Below, in pieces: positions 15,320 to 21,735 of a stretch of DNA of 28,659 nt (position 1 is its first letter; each line of letters starts with the position of its first letter). Position numbers and translations under genes: made by a program. The DNA is taken from the NCBI GenBank assembly GCA_964540755.1, contig CAZIOB010000131.1:1-28659 (forward strand). The letters run 5' to 3'. Origin of the DNA: JAAYJR01 sp964540755 (GTDB lineage: Bacteria > Bacteroidota > Bacteroidia > Bacteroidales > Prolixibacteraceae). The notes under the pieces were generated by a model. It saw only the letters and a list, made by a program, of their open reading frames with translations. It had not been told where the DNA came from and made no database searches.

Positions 15320-16187
15320 TATTTTTATAAGCTGTATTGTCGAGATTCTTAATCGGCGGCCGACAAGGACCGCAGTCAATATTTTTCTTTTTCATAAATG
15401 CTTTCCCGGCAGCAATAGACCCTCCGTATTTGTTAAGGATTTCAACTACCCTGAGTGATTGGGCCTGCTTTTCCCCCGCAGCTTTCATGTCCCCTTTTTC
15501 AAAATCTGATATAATATCGTAATAGAAGGGAGCCATAAAATTGTATGTGCTTCCTATTGCTCCTTTTACTCCGTATGCCAGGCCGGCAAGCAGTAACTCA
15601 TCGTATCCGTGCAGGATGTCCCATTTCCCGTTATCCAGTCTCAGGCATTGCATCATGTCCGTAAAATTATTGTCAGTAAACTTTATGCCTGCCAGGTTAG
15701 GGATTTTTTGTTTTGCAGTTTCAATAAAACCGGCCATAGGCAGCCTGACGCCGGAAACAGAAGGAATATGGTAATAATAGAAAGGTAAATCAGGTGAACC
15801 TGAAGCTGCCTCTTTGCAAAAATCAACCAGTTCTTCGATATTTCCGGGAGACAAGAATGAAGGTCCCATGCAACCTACAGCATATGCCCCGATTTTTTCC
15901 GCATGGTTTGCAAGTTGGAATGATTGTTTGGAAGAAGTTGTACCCACATGTACAATCACTTTGAAATTTTCTGTCTGCTCCGGGATCCATTTTTCTGCTA
16001 ATTTTTTGCGTTCCTCATTAGTCATTAACATCCCTTCTCCTGTTGTTCCACAAATGAAAACACCTTTCAGCTTATCTTTTTTTAATCTGGCGGCATAGTC
16101 AGGAATTACTTTTAAATTAAGTGAACCATCACTGTTCATAGGGGTAAACGGGGCGGCAATTAATCCTTTGGTTTTATTAATTATCAT
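15276..16187 (-). CDS. DHDPS/N-acetylneuraminate lyase-family aldolase, N-acetylneuraminate lyase-like
   Basis: This 303-aa class I aldolase has a TIM barrel with CGTTGEG (47-52), the catalytic Tyr in YYYHIPSVSG (Tyr139) and the Schiff-base Lys169 in GIKFTDNN. The KF(T/S)D context and the YHIP form resemble the vertebrate-type N-acetylneuraminate lyase subgroup more than DapA, which has YNVP. It would cleave sialic acid to N-acetylmannosamine and pyruvate. Other keto-deoxy-sugar aldolases of the family remain possible. It is divergent from the esterase at 16557 and overlaps the methyltransferase tail by 44 bp. Among fucosidases and sulfatases, it suggests that sialylated glycan or a related keto acid is also consumed, although no sialidase is in the window. 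Confidence 0.8.
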   Translation of the reverse strand: MIINKTKGLIAAPFTPMNSDGSLNLKVIPDYAARLKKDKLKGVFICGTTGEGMLMTNEERKKLAEKWIPEQTENFKVIVHVGTTSSKQSFQLANHAEKIGAYAVGCMGPSFLSPGNIEELVDFCKEAASGSPDLPFYYYHIPSVSGVRLPMAGFIETAKQKIPNLAGIKFTDNNFTDMMQCLRLDNGKWDILHGYDELLLAGLAYGVKGAIGSTYNFMAPFYYDIISDFEKGDMKAAGEKQAQSLRVVEILNKYGGSIAAGKAFMKKKNIDCGPCRPPIKNLDNTAYKNIMKDIESLDFLSWQ

Positions 16188-16464
16188 GTTATATTTATTT
16201 AAATAATTGTTTATACATTCCCTCCGGTGACAAAGTTATACGTGAATAGCATTTCTGTAACCTTTACAATCTCTGTTTATTTTTTAATCCGGAATAACTC
16301 TTCGGTAATCAAATATATAAAAATTTTTTAATGGATAATTTTTTAAAATATCCCGAAGGTTAATATGTAAGAAGATAAATTAATGAGGATAGTAAAGAAT
16401 AATAAATTTTTTGAGTTTATTTTACGTAATTTTATAGGTTTGAAGGTAAAAATTTGAAAGCAAT
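16188..16464. other. Divergent intergenic region, upstream part
   Basis: This AT-rich DNA lies between the aldolase start (16187) and promoter module B. No ORF, strong hairpin or exact TAnnTTTG box for the aldolase was recognised. The right-hand end runs directly into the 92-bp module. Confidence 0.4.
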
Positions 16465-16556
16465 GAAACGAGCAGGATTGTTAAATTACCCAGGAGTATG
16501 ATTAAAACTCACGCAAGTTGCATATGATACCAATTAAAATAATTAATTTTAATCAT
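16465..16556 (+). promoter_or_regulatory. Promoter/operator module copy B (92 bp)
   Basis: It begins GAAACGAGC and ends immediately before the esterase ATG. Half-sites GCAGGATTG and GTATGATTA are offset by 24 bp, and ACTCACGCAAGT replaces the ACTCATGCGAGT of copy A. The promoter box position reads TACCAATT, a poorer match to TAnnTTTG than in copies A, C and D, so this promoter may be weaker. The leader AATTAATTTTAATCAT is identical to copy A. Confidence 0.78.
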
Positions 16557-17396
16557 ATGAAAATTATTTGTTTTTTACTTATGATAGGTTTTTTACAGCC
16601 GGTTTACGGACAAATACGGGAAGTTATTGAATTGTGGCCTGAATACGTTCCCGGTGAAGATAAGCCAAAGAGCGAACCGGAAATATCTGATAATGTCAGC
16701 GGTAATGTTGTCAGGATTGCTGAAGTTACCAATCCTGTACTGGAAGTTTTTAAGGCAGAAAATCCGACTGGTGCCAGTGTTATAGTATGTCCGGGAGGCG
16801 GTTATAACATTTTGGCCATTGACCTGGAAGGATATGAAATTGCCCAATGGCTCAATAATTCAGGTATTACAGCATTTGTATTACAATACAGGGTTCCTCA
16901 AAAGCAGGAAGGGGCCCTGCAGGATATTCAACGTGCAATAAGGCTGGTTAGAAAGAATTCTGAAAAGTGGAGCCTTGATCCCGGGAAAATCGGGGTTATT
17001 GGCTTTTCAGCCGGAGGCAGTCTGGCAGCCCGGGCCGGTACAAGATTTAAAGAAAAGACATATGACGACATAGATGAGGCAGATCAGTATTCTGCAAGGC
17101 CGGATTATTGTCTGCTAATTTATCCGGCTTATCTTGACAAGGGGCCGGGGAATACTTTAACCCCTGAATTAACGGTCACTGAAGAAACGCCGCCTGTGTA
17201 TATTTTTGGTACTGCTGATGATAAGCATGCAAACAGCTGCCTTGTAATGACACAATCGCTTAGAAATAACAAAGTACCTGTTGAGCTTCATATTATGCCG
17301 GAAGGGGGGCACGGCTATGGGTTGAGAAAGGGGAAAGAGGCCGCGGAGCTATGGCCTGCCCTGGCGAAGAAATGGTTAATGAAAATGATATTTTAG
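16557..17396 (+). CDS. Exported alpha/beta-hydrolase esterase (BD-FAE / acetylxylan-esterase-like)
   Basis: This 279-aa protein starts at 16557 (MKIICFLLMI). The longer frame from 16518 reads through the promoter module and is rejected. A Sec signal spans ~1-18 (ending PVYG). The oxyanion segment CPGGGYN lies at ~78-84, the nucleophile Ser151 in GFSAGG, the acid in FGTADD (Asp221/222) and the catalytic His252 in EGGHGYG. This is the carbohydrate-esterase-like branch common in polysaccharide-utilisation loci. It probably removes acetyl or other acyl groups from the glycan before the fucosidases act (inference). It is first gene after module B and reads toward the GH29 genes. Confidence 0.82.
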   Translation: MKIICFLLMIGFLQPVYGQIREVIELWPEYVPGEDKPKSEPEISDNVSGNVVRIAEVTNPVLEVFKAENPTGASVIVCPGGGYNILAIDLEGYEIAQWLNNSGITAFVLQYRVPQKQEGALQDIQRAIRLVRKNSEKWSLDPGKIGVIGFSAGGSLAARAGTRFKEKTYDDIDEADQYSARPDYCLLIYPAYLDKGPGNTLTPELTVTEETPPVYIFGTADDKHANSCLVMTQSLRNNKVPVELHIMPEGGHGYGLRKGKEAAELWPALAKKWLMKMIF

Positions 17397-17668
17397 AAAG
17401 TTTGTATATAATTTTCATAAATAACCCCAACATATTGATTGTCAGTATATAAGTCACTTGGCTATTGTGAAATAACAAATGCACAATTTTTTATAATTAT
17501 CTGATTTTGCCTTTTTTTTGTGTTTTACAACATATTTTTTTGATCGCAAAGCTTTGCGCAAAGCTTTGCGGAAAACTTCCTTATATAAGCGATTTTTTAT
17601 TTTGAAAAGTTATTTGATTTTTGGGCAGTTTATTAATACTTTAGAATAATTTTTATAAATGATAGAAT
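17397..17668. other. Intergenic region with a 26-bp palindrome
   Basis: AT-rich spacer between the esterase stop and promoter module C. Apart from the palindrome at 17545-17570, nothing was recognised. There is no clear terminator after the esterase. Confidence 0.4.
17545..17570. repeat. 26-bp perfect palindrome made of two tandem palindromes
   Basis: The sequence is a doubled unit CGCAAAGCTTTGCG sharing its central CG. Each half is itself a perfect palindrome and the whole is one too. It can fold into one long hairpin or two small ones. It is preceded by a T-run and not followed by one, so it does not fit a plus-strand terminator. Confidence 0.7.
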
Positions 17669-17760
17669 GAAACGAGCATAGTTGGAAAATCATTGAAGAG
17701 CATGATTGAAAATTATGCGAGAGACATTTGATACCTTTGAAAATAATTAATATTAATCAT
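17669..17760 (+). promoter_or_regulatory. Promoter/operator module copy C (92 bp)
   Basis: It starts GAAACGAGC and ends directly at the ATG at 17761. Half-sites GCATAGTTG and GCATGATTG are again 24 bp apart. TACCTTTG is an exact match to the Bacteroidota -7 box TAnnTTTG. It is followed by an AT-rich leader (AATTAATATTAATCAT). The predicted transcript start lies about 15 nt before the ATG, which excludes the upstream in-frame TTG at 17728 as a start. Confidence 0.82.
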
Positions 17761-19206
17761 ATGAAATTGATCATTATACTGTTTATTTTGTCATTGTTTA
17801 CATGTTCTGACAATGAAAGTGAAAAAGGCACTTTTGCTAATGATTATGAACCGACATGGGAATCCCTGAAAACTCATCCGCTTCCAAAGTGGTTTGATGA
17901 TGCAAAATTTGGTATTTTCATACACTGGGGGATATACTGTGTCCCGGGTTACAAAACAGAATGGTATCCGAGGCATATGTACACCGAAGGACACGATATT
18001 TACAACCACCATACGGAAAAGTATGGCCCTCCCTGGGAATTTGGCTACAAAGATTTTTTGCCACAGTTTACTGCATCCAGGTGGAACCCTGAAGAGTGGG
18101 CTGCATTGTTTAAACAGGCCGGAGCCCGTTATGTGGTGCCTGTTGCTGAACATCACGATGGTTTTGCTATGTGGGACAGTGATCTTACTGAATGGGACGC
18201 AATGGATAAAGGTCCGAAGAGAGATATCATCGGTGAATTGGGCAAAGCTGTGCGTGTGCTTGATATGAAATTTGCCCCTTCATTTCACCGGGCGTTAAAC
18301 TGGAAACACTACGAGCCTTCTTATAAACTGGATCATAAATGTGATACAGAAGATCCGGAATATGCAGGTGTAGGTAAAATATATCCTGAACCTCATGAAC
18401 CGGGAGCAACTCAAAGTAAAGCTTTTCTGGACGAATTTGAAAACAGGTGGAAAGAAATTCAGAGAAAGTACGAGCCTGACCTGGCATGGTTTGATTTTGG
18501 ATGGGGTGATTACCCTTTTCATCCATATATGAAAAGGATGATGGCAGATTATTACAATACAGCTAAAAAGTGGGGCAAAGAAGTTGCTTTTAACAATAAA
18601 ACTATTCGCAGTGAGCCAATGGCGCCCCCGGAAGTAGGTGATTTTATTGAGCTGGACCACATGAAAATGGATTCAATAAATGAGAGAAAGTGGCAGTGCC
18701 CAACCTCTATTCATATGGGACGGGGATCATGGGGTTACGATAATACGGCAACTGCGGAAAATTACAAATCAGCCGATTACCTGATTGATGAATTTGTTGA
18801 TATCGTCAGTAAAAACGGAAACCTGCTGTTGAATATCGGCCCGAAACCTGACGGCACTATTCCTCAGATACAAATTGATCGCCTGAAGGATATCGGGAAA
18901 TGGCTTGAAGTAAACGGAGAAGCTATTTACGAAACCCGCTGCTGGAAAACTTACGGTGAAGATAATATCCGTTATACAAGAAAAGGTTCGAAGACAGTTT
19001 ATGCCATATCACTGGAATGGCCCGAAAATCAGATTCTTCTTAAATCGTTCCGGCAATATAAGAAATCACAGATTAAATCAGTCACAATGCTGGGAAATGA
19101 CAGTCCGCTTGATTGGTCATTATCTGACAAAGGATTAACTATTCTGAGTCCAAAGCAAAAGCCCTGCCTCCATGCTTACAGTTTTAAAATTGAATTGGAT
19201 AATTAG
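17761..19206 (+). CDS. GH29 alpha-L-fucosidase lipoprotein
   Basis: This 481-aa protein starts at MKLIIILFIL. The signal ends SLFTC, so Cys15 is the lipid anchor. GH29 landmarks are FGIFIHWGIYCVPGYKTEWY (~50-69), EHHDGFAMWDSDLTEW (~130-145), MDKGPKRDIIGEL, WFDFGWGD with the nucleophile Asp245, MGRGSWGYDN, and LLNIGPKPDGTIP before a C-terminal beta-sandwich domain (~395-481). It is the first of three GH29 genes in the same direction, followed after 21 bp by the next, so they are probably co-transcribed from module C. Its closest paralogue in the window is the broken gene at 20446-21608. Confidence 0.9.
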   Translation: MKLIIILFILSLFTCSDNESEKGTFANDYEPTWESLKTHPLPKWFDDAKFGIFIHWGIYCVPGYKTEWYPRHMYTEGHDIYNHHTEKYGPPWEFGYKDFLPQFTASRWNPEEWAALFKQAGARYVVPVAEHHDGFAMWDSDLTEWDAMDKGPKRDIIGELGKAVRVLDMKFAPSFHRALNWKHYEPSYKLDHKCDTEDPEYAGVGKIYPEPHEPGATQSKAFLDEFENRWKEIQRKYEPDLAWFDFGWGDYPFHPYMKRMMADYYNTAKKWGKEVAFNNKTIRSEPMAPPEVGDFIELDHMKMDSINERKWQCPTSIHMGRGSWGYDNTATAENYKSADYLIDEFVDIVSKNGNLLLNIGPKPDGTIPQIQIDRLKDIGKWLEVNGEAIYETRCWKTYGEDNIRYTRKGSKTVYAISLEWPENQILLKSFRQYKKSQIKSVTMLGNDSPLDWSLSDKGLTILSPKQKPCLHAYSFKIELDN

Positions 19207-19227
19207 TAATTTTTAAAAATAAAATAA

Positions 19228-20349
19228 ATGAAAAAATCATCAGGTCTTACTTTATCTGTGTTGATTCTGCTTCTCATTTTTGGCTTTTCTGCAAATAGCC
19301 AGGTCCCTGCCTATCTCAAAGGCTATTCAGAGCAGTATCAACAAAATCCACGTGAAGCTAATATTCAGTGGTTCAAAGATTCCCGGTTCGGTATGTTTAT
19401 CCATTACGGCCTTTACAGCCAACTGGGCAAAGGAGAGTGGGTTCAGTTAAGGGATACTATTCCGCTTGACGAGTATGCAAAATTGAAAGATAGTTTTACC
19501 GCTTCAGGATTTGATGCTGATTTTATTGTGCAGCTTGCCAAAAAGGCAGGGATGAAATATATTACCATCACCAGTAAACATCATGATGGTTTTTGTCTGT
19601 TTGAAACCGGTGAAACAGATTTCAACAGTGTTGATTCCCCGGCGGGGCGTGATTTAATGGCTGAAATGGCTGCTGCCTGCGAAAAGGAAGGGGTGGGATT
19701 GTTCCTGTACTATTCTTATGCTGCCGACTGGAAACATCCGTGGTTTTACGACAGAGATGAGGGCTGGGCAGCTGCCCGTCCCGCATACAAAGAAAAGCCG
19801 GAAGCATACAAATATGAAAAACCGGAGGACTTCCGCAAGTATGTGGATTATGTTCATGCACAGCTTAAAGAGCTGCTTACTCAGTATCCTGATATTGCAG
19901 GAATATGGCTCGATCCGATAATGGGGTTTTATGCTAATCCGGAGGTATTCCCGATAGATGAAACCTATGCCTTAATCAGGAGCTTGTCACCTCATGCTCT
20001 GATTTCGTTTAAACAAGGCGCAAATGGAGATGAGGATTTTATGGCGCCTGAACGTGGAGGCGGCAAAAGAGTGGGCGAGCAATACCCGGTGGCTCAGAAG
20101 GCTTATGAGCTCAACAAGAATAAACCCAGGGAGGTATGCAATACTATGCAACCCCATTTAGCCGGTGCCGGCCCTAATTGGGGATATAATAAAGCGCATG
20201 AGGGGCTTCACCTGAAAGTTGACGATGTAAAGATTTTACTGGGCGATGCATTGTTAAACAACTATAATCTGTTGCTAAATATAGGACCGCTGCCTGACGG
20301 ATCTGTGCATCCGGAGGATATTGAAACATTGTCGAATCTTAAAAAATAG
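19228..20349 (+). CDS. GH29 alpha-L-fucosidase, short form without C-terminal domain
   Basis: This 373-aa exported enzyme has a Sec signal (VLILLLIFGFSANS, ~11-24). It shows RFGMFIHYGLYS (~53-64), TSKHHDGFCLFET (~115-127), DIAGIWLD with the nucleophile Asp229, and FMAPER with the probable acid/base Glu275. It ends just after YNLLLNIGPLPDGSVHPEDI, so the C-terminal beta domain of its neighbours is absent. Many short GH29 proteins are organised this way. However, the stop follows an A6 tract (20341-20346), and the +1 frame stays open for 20 further codons to 20408 (reading IGAESSNNPINVERPFRPSV), so a small frameshift or sequencing error is possible. It is coupled to the preceding GH29 by a 21-bp gap. 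Confidence 0.87.
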   Translation: MKKSSGLTLSVLILLLIFGFSANSQVPAYLKGYSEQYQQNPREANIQWFKDSRFGMFIHYGLYSQLGKGEWVQLRDTIPLDEYAKLKDSFTASGFDADFIVQLAKKAGMKYITITSKHHDGFCLFETGETDFNSVDSPAGRDLMAEMAAACEKEGVGLFLYYSYAADWKHPWFYDRDEGWAAARPAYKEKPEAYKYEKPEDFRKYVDYVHAQLKELLTQYPDIAGIWLDPIMGFYANPEVFPIDETYALIRSLSPHALISFKQGANGDEDFMAPERGGGKRVGEQYPVAQKAYELNKNKPREVCNTMQPHLAGAGPNWGYNKAHEGLHLKVDDVKILLGDALLNNYNLLLNIGPLPDGSVHPEDIETLSNLKK

Positions 20350-20445
20350 GAGCTGAAAGTTCTAATAATCCGATTAATGTGGAAAGACCTTTTCGCCCAT
20401 CTGTTTGAGTGTTGACAAATATTCATCATTTTAAATCGCAATTAT

Positions 20446-21608
20446 ATGAAATTCTTTTTGTCTTTTTTAATGGTAGTTTTTCTTCTGTCGAATTCCTGCA
20501 GTACCCAAAGGAAGGAAAATAAGGTTTATACCCGGACTTTTGAACCAACATGGGAATCATTGATCAGCAATGAGATCCCTGAATGGCTCATGGATGCGAA
20601 ATTTGGCATATACGGCCATTGGGGCGTATATGCTGTCCCTGCCTATCGTACTGAATGGTACGCCAAGCATATGTATAACCGTGAACATGATATTTATAAG
20701 CATCATGTTGAAAACTGGGGAGACCCCGCTGAATTTGGTTATAAAGAATTTATACCTCTTTTCAAAGCTGAAAAATATGATCCCGCAGAATGGGCTGCGA
20801 TTATTAAACAATCAGGGGCAAAATATGCAGGATTAGCAACTGTTCATCATGATGGATTTTGTATTTGGGACAGTGAATTTACCCGGTGGAATTCAATAAT
20901 AAACAATCAGATTGGCAAAAGCCTGTTGTGGTATTAAATAAATTGCCGGGCAGCATGCAATTTAATTTTCCTTATGAAATGGGGATTCTCACATTTGAGG
21001 AGGGAAGGGACAGGCAGCCAAATGAGAAAAGGCCATGGATTGATGATATGAAGATTGCTGATCAGGGATGGGGATATGTCTCAGGCCAAAATTATAAAGA
21101 GGCGCCGGAAATTATTCGCGGATTAATTGACAGAGTGGCACGAGGCGGAGGATTATTGCTGAATTTATCGCCAAAAGCTGATGGGACGATTCCGGAAAAA
21201 CAGAAAGAGACACTCAAAGGAATTGGTGACTGGCTGAAGATAAATGGTGACGCCATATATGGAACAAGGCCATGGAAAATTCATGCTGAGGGGCCTGTTG
21301 ATAAATTTTTCACATCGGGCAATCATCCAAAATGGAACTTTGCAGATAATACTGACGCCGGGGATATACGATTTACAATTAAGAATAATAATCTGTATGT
21401 CATGGCGCTGGGATGGCCTGAAGATATGCGCCTCCATATTAAGAGCATAAATAACCGGGAGGACATTGCATCAAGAATTAAAAGTGTAAGCCTGCTGGGA
21501 TCGACAAAGGATGTCGAATGGTCGGTGGAAGCAGACGGAACGCATGTTATACTTCCTGAAGTTGTAGATGATGTTGCTGTTGCTTTAAAATTTGAATTGG
21601 ATAAGTAA
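20446..21608 (+). pseudogene. GH29 alpha-L-fucosidase gene broken by an internal deletion and frameshift
   Basis: Two frames cover one gene. 20446-20937 encodes a lipoprotein signal (LLSNSC), FGIYGHWGVYAVPAYRTEWY and HHDGFCIWDSEFTRWNS. From about 20886 in another frame come FNNK, a mid-domain segment, WGYVSGQN, LLLNLSPKADGTIP and the C-terminal domain to 21608. Aligned with the intact paralogue at 17761, about 130 residues are missing between WDSEFTRWNS and FNNK, including the WFDFGW segment that holds the nucleophile, and the junction is out of frame. The join lies near 20888-20900 (GGAATTCAATAAT). TTCA would be shared by both sides, consistent with a microhomology deletion. The product cannot be an active fucosidase. 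A misassembly is the main alternative. Confidence 0.85.
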
Positions 21609-21614
21609 TATTAT

Positions 21615-21735
21615 GAACCCGGCATAATTGTAAAATTACACCTGTATGCCATAGCACATCGGTGCGAAGGCATACAAGAGTATGATTTAAACATGCGGCT
21701 TTTATATGATACCTTTGAAAAAATTAATTTCAATC
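21615..21735 (+). promoter_or_regulatory. Promoter/operator module copy D with a 34-bp insertion
   Basis: It starts GAACCCGGC and contains GCATAATTG, GTATGATT and an exact TACCTTTG box, then runs to the sulfatase ATG at 21736. The 24-bp offset between half-sites is preserved if the 34-bp palindrome at 21643-21676 is removed. Two bases are missing between the second half-site and the promoter box, and three in the leader, relative to copies A-C. The upstream in-frame ATG at 21706 lies within the module and is rejected as a start. Confidence 0.8.
21643..21676. repeat. 34-bp palindromic (REP-like) insertion within module D
   Basis: TGTATGCC (21643-21650) pairs with GGCATACA (21669-21676), and GCAC (21654-21657) with GTGC (21662-21665) around ATCG. 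ATA faces GAA as an internal loop. Its boundaries coincide with a clean interruption of the module sequence, so it looks like an inserted palindromic unit rather than divergence. No second copy was seen in this window. Confidence 0.75.

Noticed and set aside
15276..16187. Housekeeping dihydrodipicolinate synthase DapA
   Set aside because: The active-site segments YYYHIP and GIKFTDNN resemble N-acetylneuraminate lyase-type members. DapA normally has YNVP and a GIKEA-like segment. The context is glycan catabolism.
16518..16556. N-terminal extensions MIPLKIINFNHM-like as a conserved peptide or new signal sequence
   Set aside because: The same nucleotides form the promoter box and leader in four unrelated genes, and proper signal peptides start at the following Met. 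The similarity is at the DNA level.
17545..17570. Intrinsic terminator of the esterase gene
   Set aside because: The palindrome lies about 150 bp after the stop, the T-run precedes it instead of following it, and the minus strand gives an A-run. It does not fit a terminator on either strand.
20446..21608. Programmed frameshift producing one full fucosidase from two frames
   Set aside because: About 130 residues including the catalytic nucleophile are absent between the two frames, so a frameshift alone cannot restore a working enzyme. No slippery sequence was seen.
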